From contig JAFYSU010000027.1 of assembly GCA_017559185.1 (NCBI GenBank), positions 26,336 through 90,335 of the forward strand: a stretch of DNA of 64,000 nucleotides, written 5' to 3'. The stretch comes from Oscillospiraceae bacterium (GTDB taxonomy: Bacteria; Bacillota; Clostridia; Oscillospirales; Ruminococcaceae). The notes under the pieces were generated by a model that had not been told where the DNA came from, did no database searches, and saw nothing but the letters and a program-made list of their open reading frames with translations. Shown piece by piece: positions 17,791 to 26,252 of the stretch. The position numbers were made by a program, and so were the translations under genes. How positions within the stretch are numbered: position 1 is the stretch's first letter; each line of letters opens with the position of its first letter.

Positions 17791-18246
17791 CTATGTTTTG
17801 GCATACCTTGAGGTTGGAATATAAAAGCAGTGATTATTTATGCGGTTATGGATAACTCCGGCACCGCCCGGAGGAAAGTAGGAGGCACAATTTGGACTGT
17901 ACGGATTGTAATAAAACAAACTGTTATCCACACCGCTTTGAATACCGCCCGAAATGGCCCAGTCGGCTATTTGGTAGTGTATGTCCTGCGGGTCCATGTT
18001 CCACACATTCTGCGGGTTGTATCTTCCGCCCACAACATCGCGTACACAGTCGAATTGACCGGGCTGATTGATTATATTCCTCATGTTTCCGCCTTGGCTT
18101 ACACGGGCAAATTCACCGTAATTAATGTTTGTTCGATTGCCTATTACGGTTGCAACTGCCCTCATGCCTATTTCCCCTTCTCCTCCGGCTTCGCATTGAA
18201 TAACTCGAGCAAGCAGCTCGCGGGTAGTGTAGGGAATTGGAATCAC
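17791..18246 (-). CDS. cwlJ: CwlJ/SleB-type spore cortex-lytic hydrolase
   Basis: A 151-residue cell wall hydrolase of the SleB/CwlJ family (Hydrolase_2), which cleaves cortex peptidoglycan during germination. It shows ELLARVIQCEAGGEGEIGMRAVATVIGNR with the conserved catalytic-region glutamate, then FDCV, WAISGG and the closing HCFYIP. There is no signal peptide or peptidoglycan-binding domain, as in CwlJ and unlike SleB. The frame is open back to a TTG at 18360, but that codon lies inside the terminator hairpin of the upstream amidase gene, so I chose GTG 18246, which aligns with the usual CwlJ start. Its Shine-Dalgarno is poor. The GerQ-like neighbour strongly supports CwlJ. Confidence 0.8.
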   Translation of the reverse strand: MIPIPYTTRELLARVIQCEAGGEGEIGMRAVATVIGNRTNINYGEFARVSQGGNMRNIINQPGQFDCVRDVVGGRYNPQNVWNMDPQDIHYQIADWAISGGIQSGVDNSLFYYNPYSPNCASYFPPGGAGVIHNRINNHCFYIPTSRYAKT

Positions 18247-18293
18247 CTTCTTTACGCTTGAAGTCTGCCGTCCCTGTTGGAGCGACCTATTTA

Positions 18294-18320
18294 CAGTATA
18301 TGGCGCAGGTGAATATGTGT
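18294..18320 (-). promoter_or_regulatory. Possible sporulation (sigma-K-like) promoter of cwlJ-like gene
   Basis: On the minus strand AC, 16 bases, then CATATACTG resembles the sigma-K pattern (AC-N16/17-CATANNNTA), with one mismatch. It lies just after the amidase terminator and about 45 bases before GTG 18246. A short-motif match, so weak on its own. Confidence 0.3.
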
Positions 18321-18324
18321 GCGA

Positions 18325-18368
18325 TAAAAAATCCCTTGTTTCCGTATTGTTCGGAAACAAGGGATTTT
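18325..18368 (-). terminator. Terminator of the amidase gene
   Basis: A long perfect stem (AAATCCCTTGTTTCCG with CGGAAACAAGGGATTT, 7-base loop) followed by T6 on the minus strand. Confidence 0.9.
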
Positions 18369-18383
18369 GGATGTATTGTGCTG

Positions 18384-20246
18384 TTATTTAAGGGTTGCAA
18401 TAATGCCTTCTGCAACTGCGTTTGCGGTTTGGTACAGATTTTGCGGGTCGCAAATGTCGTCGTACTCAACAGGGTTGCAAATAAAGCCAAGCTCAAGCAG
18501 CAGGGAAGGTGCGTAGGTGTTCAAGGTGACACGGAAGATATTAAATTTAACTCCGCGCGATTTTCTTCCTGTTGCGGTGGTAAGACTATCGAGCATATGC
18601 TTGCCAAAGTCAATATGTTGGTCGTGGTAGTAATAAACCTCAATACCCTTTGCGTTGGAAGCATTTGCGCCTGTAGCAATGCTGTTGTAGTGCATGGAAA
18701 TAAAGAAATCTGCCTTTTTAGCTTCGGAGATGAACATTCTTTCGTCCATGCTCATTGTTGAATCATCACTGCGTGTAACTATTACATCTGCACCAAGCGA
18801 TTCAAGTCGTTTTTGAGTTGCTAAAACTGCTGCAAGTGTAAGGTCTTTTTCGGTAGGGCCGTTCAAGCCGGCAGTACCTGCGGCACCATTGTCGTTACCG
18901 CCGTGTCCTGCATCAAGTGCAACTGTAATACCTTTTAAAGGCTGCTTAGAGGAGCTTGAAAGAACAGGAGGCTTTTTAAAGTAAATTATGGTATCGTTTT
19001 TATCATATTCCACATTATAGCCCCAAAGAGACTGCGGGGATTTTTTTGTAAACACCATTTTTACAGCATCATTTTCCCGAGTTACAGTAACACCGCTGAA
19101 AATAGAGCTTTTTTTCATTGGTATGCTGTCTATGCCGCCGGTGTTATACAAGATAACTGTAAGGGCTTCGTTTGTTTCGTAAGCCTTGTACATGGAATTG
19201 GCTGTTCCCGAAAGAACAAGCTGTTCGCTTTTGCTGCCGCGGTCAAAGGTAATGTCACTTACCTTGTTGTAGCAGTTGCTTATTTCAGGAAGAATGGTTA
19301 CACACTGTTTTGCTATCCAGCCTGTGCTTATTTTGAACATATCAGCCGATTGTCCTGCCACATAGCTGCTTGCATCGGTTATGTAGTCGGTAGCACCTTG
19401 GTGAAGTGTTGCGGTGAAGTTGCTGGCTGTGTTGTTTGCAGCGTAGGAAAGTGCCATTGCTTGGTTAACCTCGGCAACCAGTCGACCGCCTTGCGGAACA
19501 ACAAAAATGCTTCCTTCGGACGATGCGGAGGTTGTTTTGCCGTTGTAGTACATAACATACTGTACAGCACCAATTTCCTTTGGTTTGCTTACATTAGGCA
19601 GTTGGTAGGATGCTGTAAATGTAGCAGCAACGCCGGGAACGGCAGTAGCAGCAACTTGTTTTAAGTCCACGCGCTCACCGTTAATAACAGCGTAAACCGA
19701 TGCGCCCGAAGGTGCAACACAGCGCAATGTGTATTTGGCTGCAGGTCGTGCAATGTCCTGTACGGAAGGCCGCAGAGAGGTCATGTTTTCGGTGGTTACA
19801 ATATCCAACTGCGAAGAAGATGCAACACGGGTAATGGTGATGGTTTTGGTGTTTTCGCCCTGTTTGAAGGTGAAAACATTATCGCCTACATTCAGTGATG
19901 CAAATACTCCGAACGAGCCGTACATACCGCGGTTTTCCACTTCGTTTCCGTTAAGATAAAGTTTGTATGCGGGGTTAGATGTACCTGTTATGTAATAAGC
20001 GGAAGCGGTGGTTTTCATGTTTTTTGAAGGATTTGCAATAGACAAAGCCTGTGGTACATAAATATCAACACCGGTATTGGTAATGACTTCGTAGTCGTTG
20101 TATGAATTTATGCTTGTTGTGTGCTGTACTTGCTCAGATGGCTGTACCTGCGTGGCTTTGGAAACTGCTGATGCATAAAGTGTGGATTGACTGGTAATCA
20201 AAAGTGCAGCAGCCAAAGCGACAGTGAGTTTTGTGCTTTTTTTCAT
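18384..20246 (-). CDS. Secreted N-acetylmuramoyl-L-alanine amidase (Amidase_3)
   Basis: A 620-residue exported protein. The signal peptide is residues 1-26 (KKSTKLTVALAAALLITSQSTLYASA). Residues 30-400 hold Ser/Thr-rich beta-type regions of no clear family, possibly AMIN- or Ig-like wall-binding domains. The C-terminal Amidase_3 domain starts GITVALDAGHGGNDNGA (about 435), with zinc ligands in DAGHGG, GPTEKDL and ISMHYNS and the catalytic glutamate in LLLELGFICNP. It cuts the amide bond between muramic acid and the stem peptide. GGGAGG precedes the ATG. A strong terminator separates it from the cwlJ-like gene, so it has its own transcript. Its role in growth or in sporulation cannot be decided. 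Confidence 0.92.
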   Translation of the reverse strand: MKKSTKLTVALAAALLITSQSTLYASAVSKATQVQPSEQVQHTTSINSYNDYEVITNTGVDIYVPQALSIANPSKNMKTTASAYYITGTSNPAYKLYLNGNEVENRGMYGSFGVFASLNVGDNVFTFKQGENTKTITITRVASSSQLDIVTTENMTSLRPSVQDIARPAAKYTLRCVAPSGASVYAVINGERVDLKQVAATAVPGVAATFTASYQLPNVSKPKEIGAVQYVMYYNGKTTSASSEGSIFVVPQGGRLVAEVNQAMALSYAANNTASNFTATLHQGATDYITDASSYVAGQSADMFKISTGWIAKQCVTILPEISNCYNKVSDITFDRGSKSEQLVLSGTANSMYKAYETNEALTVILYNTGGIDSIPMKKSSIFSGVTVTRENDAVKMVFTKKSPQSLWGYNVEYDKNDTIIYFKKPPVLSSSSKQPLKGITVALDAGHGGNDNGAAGTAGLNGPTEKDLTLAAVLATQKRLESLGADVIVTRSDDSTMSMDERMFISEAKKADFFISMHYNSIATGANASNAKGIEVYYYHDQHIDFGKHMLDSLTTATGRKSRGVKFNIFRVTLNTYAPSLLLELGFICNPVEYDDICDPQNLYQTANAVAEGIIATLK

Positions 20247-20564
20247 TTAGGACAAACCTCCCTTTGTATCTTTAAATATAATTTACAGAAATAATATTAA
20301 AATAAGCTGTAATATGCATTATACAAGTGTAAGGAAAATGTAAAAATACTGCATATATCAGAAAAATTAAAAGAAATTTGTGTTTTTTTTCACAACCTCT
20401 AAATTTCATAATATCAGAAAATTAAAAGGCAATCAAGCAATAAAATGTGAACAAGAAAATATTGGCAGTAATATTTATAGAACAAAAAGGCTTGGCATTA
20501 TGAAAAAATGGATTACGAAAAATTGTAAAAAATTTTCTTTTATATGGCGAAAGAATTATTTTTA
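20247..20564. other. Divergent intergenic region, amidase / DEAD-box helicase
   Basis: AT-rich, no gene seen. It must hold the minus-strand amidase promoter (an ATTATA box at 20318-20323 on the plus strand reads TATAAT on the minus strand) and a small TTGTG/CACAA hairpin near 20380. Confidence 0.4.
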
Positions 20565-20573
20565 TGGTATAAT
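20565..20573 (+). promoter_or_regulatory. Extended -10 promoter of the helicase gene
   Basis: TGG followed by a perfect TATAAT (20568-20573), with no good -35. It predicts a transcript start near 20580. Confidence 0.5.
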
Positions 20574-20639
20574 ACTAAAGTTCGTAAAAAGAGCAGTCGG
20601 CAGGTATCCGTGTAGTACGCTTTTAAAAGGTTCGCAAAT

Positions 20640-22523
20640 ATGAAGAACCGCAGCGTTAAAGACAGTTATAATTTGCGAGCAGGACGCTTCGAGGAAATCG
20701 AAACGCCCTGCTTTGTTATTTGTAAGGATATAAAGTCGGCAAAAGCACAAAGAAGTGCGTTAAATGCTCTTGCCGATGATTATGAAAAAAGAAAGAGTGA
20801 AATTTTGAGCAATTTGTTATTTGAAAGCATTGGACTTTCCAAAGAAGTACAAAGAGCTGTATCCGAAGTAGGGTACACACAGGCAACCGAAATTCAGGCA
20901 AAAGCTATCCCACTGGTTTTGGCAGGTGAAGATGTGCTTGGCCGTTCGGGAACAGGTACAGGCAAAACAGCCGCTTTTGGTATACCTGCGGTTGAAAGCA
21001 TTGAAGGCGGCATGGGTAAGGTACAGATATTGATACTGGCACCTACTCGTGAGCTTGCAATGCAGATTACCGATGAACTCAGAAAATTTGCAAAATACAA
21101 ACAAGGCGTTCGTGTAACCGCAGTATACGGTGGTCAGGCAATGGACCGCCAGATAATGCAGCTTAAAAGTGCAAATGTGGTAGTTGGTACACCTGGGCGT
21201 GTTATGGACCACATGCGCCGCCGCACACTTCGTCTTGATAACCTTAAAATGGTTATTCTTGATGAAGCTGACGAAATGCTTAACATGGGATTCCTTGAGG
21301 ATATACAGACTATTTTGGGACAAGCTCCCGAAGAACGCCAGACCTTGCTGTTTTCGGCAACAATACCGCCTGCAATTTTGGAAATTGCAAAAGAATTCCA
21401 AAAAGAACCTAAAAGGGTTGAGGTGGATAATGGTCAGCGTACAGTTGACAGCATTGAACAGTATTTCTTCCAAGTACCACAAGCAAGAAAAACCGACATG
21501 GTAAACCTTTTGCTGCAGTGCTACGACCCACGCCGTTCGGTTGTTTTCTGCAATACCAAAAAAATGGTTGATGAGCTTGTGGTTTACCTGAACGAACATG
21601 GCTTTAAAAGCGTGGGGCTTCATGGTGACATGAAGCAAACTGTGCGCACACAGGTAATGAACGATTTTAAATGCGGCAGAACAAGAATTCTTGTTGCAAC
21701 TGATGTTTGTGCCCGCGGAATAGATGTTGAGGATATTGACGCAGTATTCAACTACGATATACCGCAGGAATTTGAATACTACATTCATCGAATTGGCCGT
21801 ACAGGTCGTGCAGGGAGAACAGGTAAATCGTACACATTGGCTTGCAACGGTAAGCAGCTGCGCACCATTCGCGAAATCGAACGCTTTACAGGTGCACAGA
21901 TTGTACAGCTGCCAATTCCATCCGCTGCGGATGTAGCATACAAAAACCAGCGTGCTTTTGCCGAAAAAATTAAAAATGCCATTACCGAAGAAACCACTAT
22001 GCTGTGGGAACAGCAGCTTCAGGAGCTTGTTGATGAAGGCTTTGACCTTAAAGCTGTTGCAGCAGCAGCTTTGGAATTGGCAGGCAGCAAAAGCAGAAGA
22101 AAAGTTCCTGTAATTAAACAAAGCGGTTCTGCAAGAGCAGTAGCAACACCTGCAACAGGTGGAGAAAAGGTAACACTTCGTGTAAACCTTGGCCGCAGCC
22201 ATCAGGTAGCACCAAATCACATTGTGGGTGCTATTGTTGAGGAAACAGGATTGCCTGCAAAATCTATTGGTAAAATCAGAATTTATGCTGACCACACCGA
22301 TGTTGATATGCTTGAAGAAGATGCAAACACTGTAATTGAATATATGACAGGCACAAAAATTAAAAACCGTCCTGTTATTTTTGAAATAGCTTCTTCCGAA
22401 AGCCCACGCCGTGCTTTTGCACACAAAGGCAGAGGCGACGGAAGACGCCAAGGCAGAGGTGGTGCATGGGGCAGAAAAGGCTCGGAGCATTACACAAAGC
22501 GCAAAGGCCACAGCCACAGATAA
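20640..22523 (+). CDS. deaD: DEAD-box ATP-dependent RNA helicase (DeaD/CsdA type)
   Basis: A 627-residue helicase with the Q-motif region YTQATEIQAKAIP, motif I GTGTGKT, Ia PTRELA, Ib TPGR, II DEAD, III SAT, IV VVFCNT, V ARGID and VI HRIGRTGR. The C-terminal third has a DbpA-type RNA-binding domain (RVNLGRSHQVAPNHIVGAIV) and a basic Gly/Arg-rich tail (GRGDGRRQGRGG). Such enzymes unwind structured RNA in ribosome assembly and cold adaptation. ATG 20640 has AAAAGG 9 bases upstream, but it adds 55 residues not usual in the family, and that segment contains a terminator-like hairpin. TTG 20805 (giving SNLLFESIGLS) is a good alternative. Confidence 0.95.
   Translation: MKNRSVKDSYNLRAGRFEEIETPCFVICKDIKSAKAQRSALNALADDYEKRKSEILSNLLFESIGLSKEVQRAVSEVGYTQATEIQAKAIPLVLAGEDVLGRSGTGTGKTAAFGIPAVESIEGGMGKVQILILAPTRELAMQITDELRKFAKYKQGVRVTAVYGGQAMDRQIMQLKSANVVVGTPGRVMDHMRRRTLRLDNLKMVILDEADEMLNMGFLEDIQTILGQAPEERQTLLFSATIPPAILEIAKEFQKEPKRVEVDNGQRTVDSIEQYFFQVPQARKTDMVNLLLQCYDPRRSVVFCNTKKMVDELVVYLNEHGFKSVGLHGDMKQTVRTQVMNDFKCGRTRILVATDVCARGIDVEDIDAVFNYDIPQEFEYYIHRIGRTGRAGRTGKSYTLACNGKQLRTIREIERFTGAQIVQLPIPSAADVAYKNQRAFAEKIKNAITEETTMLWEQQLQELVDEGFDLKAVAAAALELAGSKSRRKVPVIKQSGSARAVATPATGGEKVTLRVNLGRSHQVAPNHIVGAIVEETGLPAKSIGKIRIYADHTDVDMLEEDANTVIEYMTGTKIKNRPVIFEIASSESPRRAFAHKGRGDGRRQGRGGAWGRKGSEHYTKRKGHSHR
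20679..20721 (+). promoter_or_regulatory. Terminator-like hairpin at the 5' end of the helicase mRNA
   Basis: GCAGG and TTCGA arms (20679-20692) pair with TCGAA and CCTGC (20698-20711) with two internal mismatches, followed by TTTGTTATTTG. If translation starts at TTG 20805, it is an untranslated attenuator. Confidence 0.4.
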
Positions 22524-22531
22524 TAAAAAAT

Positions 22532-22573
22532 AAAAAAGGACTGAACAAGCTGAAAAGCTGTTCAGTCCTTTTT
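22532..22573 (+). terminator. Bidirectional terminator, helicase and SDR genes
   Basis: AAAAAGGACTGAACA pairs with TGTTCAGTCCTTTTT, with an inner AGCT-AGCT extension. It serves both convergent genes. Confidence 0.85.
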
Positions 22574-22606
22574 GTTTTATGAATAAGAAGAAATAGTGTT
22601 TTAAGG

Positions 22607-23341
22607 TTAAAGCACAAAAGCTCCTTCTACCAACAATACCTGACCGGTAGCGTAGCTTGCAGCATCGCTTGCAAGAAAGTAAACCGATTCGGCAATATCT
22701 TCGGGTGTACCAAGGCGTCCCATTGGCATTTCGGTTTTAAGCAGCTCAATGGTTTCTTTGCCCAAAGGCTCAAGCATTTGAGTATCAATTACACCAGGAG
22801 CAACGCAGTTAACACGAATGTTCGAGGGTGCAAGCTCTTTTGCAAGTGAACGAGTAAACCCAATTATTGCAGCCTTGGTGGAAGAATAGGCAGATTCGCA
22901 CGAAGCACCTCGTGTGCCCCAAATGGAAGAAATATTAATTATGCTGCCCTTTTTGTTGTGCAGCATATTTGGGAGTACTGACTGAGAACAATAAAATGTT
23001 CCAAAAAAGTTTACTGCAAATATTCTTTTGAGGTATTCCTCGGAAATATCTTGGAACATTTGCTGTTTGGCAATACCGGCATTGTTTACAAGTACATCAA
23101 TTTTCCCAAGGTCTTGTTCGATTTGTTTTACCATGTTGTCAACAGCTTGTTTGTCGGCGACATCGGCTTGGTAAGCTTTGGCATTTATTCCTTTTTCGTT
23201 AAGCTCGCGGCAAAAGCTTTCGGCAAGCTCCTTGCTTTGAATATAGTTTACTGCAACACTGTAACCGTTGTCAGCAAATTTTTGTGCGATTGCTTTGCCT
23301 ATTCCACGGGAAGAACCGGTTACAAGAACAACTTTTGACAT
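22607..23341 (-). CDS. Short-chain dehydrogenase/reductase (FabG-like)
   Basis: A 244-residue classical SDR. The NAD(P)-binding motif is TGSSRGIG (residues 8-15), then NNAGIA near 88, the catalytic serine in INISSIWGTRG and the YSSTK catalytic Tyr/Lys pair near 152, and GVIDTQML after it. The sequence is close to 3-oxoacyl-ACP reductases, but no fatty-acid genes are nearby. Instead it follows the Crp/Fnr regulator gene by 52 bases and probably shares its transcript, facing an oxidoreductase operon with another SDR. I infer a role as an NAD(P)-linked alcohol/ketone oxidoreductase in that local pathway. AAAGGAG precedes the ATG. Confidence 0.9.
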   Translation of the reverse strand: MSKVVLVTGSSRGIGKAIAQKFADNGYSVAVNYIQSKELAESFCRELNEKGINAKAYQADVADKQAVDNMVKQIEQDLGKIDVLVNNAGIAKQQMFQDISEEYLKRIFAVNFFGTFYCSQSVLPNMLHNKKGSIINISSIWGTRGASCESAYSSTKAAIIGFTRSLAKELAPSNIRVNCVAPGVIDTQMLEPLGKETIELLKTEMPMGRLGTPEDIAESVYFLASDAASYATGQVLLVEGAFVL

Positions 23342-23393
23342 TAAATACAGCTCCTTTGTATATACTTATTACGGTAACAATTTTATTAATGGG

Positions 23394-24152
23394 TCAGACA
23401 GGGTTAGGAAAGGCATCGTTCGGCTGGGAAAAGATACTTGAAACACGGTTTTCCAAGGCAGAAACATCAAGAATTATAATTTTACCGTGTGCTGTTTTTA
23501 GTAAGCCGTCGGCTTGGAATTTTCGCAGTATTCTGCTTACAACCTCGCGTGAAGTTCCTATGGTATTGGCAATTTCTTCGTGTGTGCCTTTTATTGTTGC
23601 GGTGTCGTTTTCTATTAATCTTTCAAGAGATAATTTTTGATAAAGATGCATTATAAGCATTTGTTCAAGCGAAAGAAATACAAATGCCCGCATAGACCTT
23701 ACTATTACCTCAATCATTTTATTTTTTATTGCGATGGTGTACTTGCACGCCAAATGGGAGTTTTCCATAAATTCATTCCAGTCATCAAGAGGAATGTACA
23801 GCACAGAAAGCCCTGCAACTGCTTGAAAATCAATGTCATCTCCGCTTTCGTCAATTAAAATTATGTCGCAGACAAATGGATTGTTTTTCCCCGGAGAAAT
23901 AGCAAACAAACTAAATTCTTTTCCGTTTCCCGCAAGTGCAAATGCCTGTATACCGCTTTCAAGAATGATGTAAAGTCCATAGTTTTTATTCAAATAATTG
24001 TGGATAGTCTCATAGGGGGAAAATGAACGAAGTATACAAGCGTCAAAAAGCTGTTGCTTTTGTTTTTTTGAAAGCTCATTGTAAAACGGCAGGTTTTTTT
24101 CCAGTATTTTATGTACTGTGGATGCTTGGAATGTTTTGTTTAAGGTTTTCAT
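23394..24152 (-). CDS. Crp/Fnr family transcriptional regulator
   Basis: A 252-residue regulator with an N-terminal cyclic-nucleotide-binding-like beta-roll (GLYIILESGIQAFALAGNGKEFSLFAISPG) and a C-terminal winged helix (THEEIANTIGTSREVVSRILRKFQADGLL). The recognition helix REVVSR has Arg-Glu-x-x-x-Arg spacing like E. coli CRP and also Glu-x-x-Ser-Arg as in FNR. The N-terminal Cys cluster of FNR is absent, so it is not an obvious Fe-S oxygen sensor. ATG 24152 has CGGGAG at the right distance; a TTG six codons upstream is less likely. It diverges from the flavoprotein operon, and a perfect GTGA-N6-TCAC palindrome between them is the likely operator. Confidence 0.92.
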   Translation of the reverse strand: MKTLNKTFQASTVHKILEKNLPFYNELSKKQKQQLFDACILRSFSPYETIHNYLNKNYGLYIILESGIQAFALAGNGKEFSLFAISPGKNNPFVCDIILIDESGDDIDFQAVAGLSVLYIPLDDWNEFMENSHLACKYTIAIKNKMIEVIVRSMRAFVFLSLEQMLIMHLYQKLSLERLIENDTATIKGTHEEIANTIGTSREVVSRILRKFQADGLLKTAHGKIIILDVSALENRVSSIFSQPNDAFPNPV

Positions 24153-24268
24153 GATTATCTCCCGTTTCAATAAATAACAGTGATAATGGCAAAATAAACT
24201 AATAAAAGATGATTGATTGACTTTTTTTAGAGCAAATGCCGAAAAAAGCCTAAATAGTTCTACATTGC

Positions 24269-24288
24269 TCCGTGACTTAAGTCACGGA
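24269..24288. promoter_or_regulatory. Perfect 20-bp palindrome, likely Crp/Fnr-type operator
   Basis: TCCGTGACTTAAGTCACGGA is fully symmetric and contains the CRP-type half-sites GTGA-N6-TCAC. It lies between the divergent regulator and flavoprotein genes, about 115 bases from each start. A second dyad, GAAC-N5-GTTC, is at 24328-24340. Confidence 0.7.
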
Positions 24289-24393
24289 ATAATCATCAAA
24301 AAGATTGTAGCATATTTATTGAAAGGGAACAATATGTTCTAAAGAATAACGGAACATTTTAGAAATAATAATTATTCTTAAGGAGGAATATTT

Positions 24394-26196
24394 ATGAAAT
24401 TTACTCCGGGTATCTACACTGCAACAGCCACCGGTTATGACAAAAAAGTACCGGTAACAGTTGAAATGACATTTAGTGAAGAACGCATTGAAACCGTAAA
24501 AATCGTAAGTCATAACGAAGTTTTCGGTATCAGCTGGGGTATGCACAACACACCTATCGAAGTTTATCCGGAACAGATAGTTCGTTACCAGTCACTCGGT
24601 CTTGAAAAAATTGTAGGTGCAGGTCTTACTTGTAAAGCAATTTTGACAGCTTGTGAAGAATGTGCAAAACAAGCTGGTGCAGATGTTGAAGCCTTGAAAG
24701 CAGCTCCAATTCCAAAAACAACACCTGTTGACGAATTTTACAATGTTAAACTTGTAATTGTAGGTGCAGGTGCAGGCGGTATTGCAGGCGGCATTGAAGC
24801 TATTGAAGGCGGCATGGACCCAAAAGATGTTATCATCGTTGAAAAACAGGGTATCGCAGGCGGTGCATCTGCTCGTTCCGGCGGTAAGATTTTGGCTACA
24901 GGCACAAAATTCCAGCGTGCACAGGGCATTATCGACACTCCAAAAGATTTGTTCGATTACATGATGTCCAAAGGCGACGGTATGCTCAACGAAGAAAAAT
25001 TGATGAAATACTGCGAAAACTCCGCAGAAAACCTTTACTGGGCTATCGACCACGGTGCTCACCACTCCCGTGACCCATGGAATAAAACTGCTCCTCGTCT
25101 GGGCTGCACACCTGACAACAAACCGCCAACAGTAGTAGAAGCTACACACTCCAGTATTCCACAGTGGCGTGTACATAACGCAGTTAACGGTGGCTTTATG
25201 ACCAATGGTGACGGCGGTCGTGTAACCGGTCCATTGACAATGACCTATGTTGGCATGGGCGGTCGCTTCCTGTTCAACACAGCAATGAAAACCATTCTTA
25301 TGCAGGATGGCAAGGCTGTTGGTATTTATGCTGAAAAATCCGACGGTTCCAAAGTAACCATTAAAGCTGACAATGTTCTTATTTGTACAGGTGGTTATGC
25401 TGCAAACCACGAAAAAACAATGGCACAGTATCCATCGCTTAAAAACGGTCACTTCCACAATGTTCCCGACGGCAATGTTGGTGACGGTGAAGCTGCTGCA
25501 AAAGCTGTTGGTGCTAAAGTAATCGATTCCCCAGGTATTCAGAATGTATATACCAGCTTGACCTGCGGTGTAGGTATTAACGAAGAGGCTGACCTTATCG
25601 TTTCCGAAACAGGTCGTCGTCATGCTGACGAATGGACCTACATGTATCATGTAGCTACCGAACACATGAAAGCTGAGCAGCCAACAATGCTGTATCTGAT
25701 TGTTGACAAAAATACCCCTTATCCAATGGCTCAGTATGGTATCAGTCTGCCTGCACACCTGTCTCCAACAGGTAATACAGTAGAAGAACTGTGCGAAAGC
25801 ATTAAACAGGCTGTAGCAGTAAATCCGCTGTATGCAGGAAGAAAAGAAATTGACCCTAAGGTTCTTCAGGCAACCATTGACCGTTACAACGAGCTTTGCG
25901 AAAAAGGCGTTGACGAAGACTTCGGCAAACCTGCTGTAAGAATGAGAAAACTTGAAGGTCAGCTTTGGGCACTGCCAATGGTTCCATTCCCAACCGTAAC
26001 ATTCGGCGGTATTGAATCCGACAGCTGTTCTCGTGTACTTGACAATGACGGCAAAGTTATTCCTGGTCTGTACGCTGCGGGTGAAGTTTCCCATGTTGGT
26101 TTGTACGGTGTTGAATACCCAACCTGCGGTATGGGTCTTGGCGGTACAATCTTCTTCTGTCGTGAAGCTGTTAAAGACATCCTGAAAAAAGGCTGA
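24394..26196 (+). CDS. FMN-binding / FAD-dependent flavoprotein reductase
   Basis: A 600-residue cytoplasmic protein: an FMN-bind-like domain (about 1-95), then an FAD_binding_2 domain starting VKLVIVGAGAGGIAGGIEAI (dinucleotide fold, about 112) with ASARSGGKI and ending GLYAAGEVSHVG. Fumarate and urocanate reductases share this architecture. Two things differ. The FMN-domain flavinylation motif SGAT is replaced by VGAG, so the Thr that ApbE modifies is missing. The C-terminal GANRLGGN-like segment is replaced by GVEYPTCGMGLGG, nearer the GYYPGGG-type loop of ketosteroid dehydrogenases. No signal peptide is present. AAGGAGG precedes the ATG. It pairs with a downstream SDR. I infer reduction or dehydrogenation of a cyclic ketone or enoate; the substrate is unknown. 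Confidence 0.85.
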   Translation: MKFTPGIYTATATGYDKKVPVTVEMTFSEERIETVKIVSHNEVFGISWGMHNTPIEVYPEQIVRYQSLGLEKIVGAGLTCKAILTACEECAKQAGADVEALKAAPIPKTTPVDEFYNVKLVIVGAGAGGIAGGIEAIEGGMDPKDVIIVEKQGIAGGASARSGGKILATGTKFQRAQGIIDTPKDLFDYMMSKGDGMLNEEKLMKYCENSAENLYWAIDHGAHHSRDPWNKTAPRLGCTPDNKPPTVVEATHSSIPQWRVHNAVNGGFMTNGDGGRVTGPLTMTYVGMGGRFLFNTAMKTILMQDGKAVGIYAEKSDGSKVTIKADNVLICTGGYAANHEKTMAQYPSLKNGHFHNVPDGNVGDGEAAAKAVGAKVIDSPGIQNVYTSLTCGVGINEEADLIVSETGRRHADEWTYMYHVATEHMKAEQPTMLYLIVDKNTPYPMAQYGISLPAHLSPTGNTVEELCESIKQAVAVNPLYAGRKEIDPKVLQATIDRYNELCEKGVDEDFGKPAVRMRKLEGQLWALPMVPFPTVTFGGIESDSCSRVLDNDGKVIPGLYAAGEVSHVGLYGVEYPTCGMGLGGTIFFCREAVKDILKKG

Positions 26197-26252
26197 TAAA
26201 TAATAAAGCTGAAACTGTATATGAAACTGTATAATTAGGAGGATAAATTTTT

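Noticed and set aside
20380..20643. 87-codon plus-strand frame before the helicase
   Set aside because: It spans the helicase promoter, is Lys/Phe/Asn-rich as expected of random AT-rich DNA and has no ribosome-binding site.
22607..23341. FabG of fatty-acid synthesis
   Set aside because: The sequence would allow it, but no fab genes are nearby and the gene is tied to the Crp/Fnr regulator of an oxidoreductase island; left as a general SDR.
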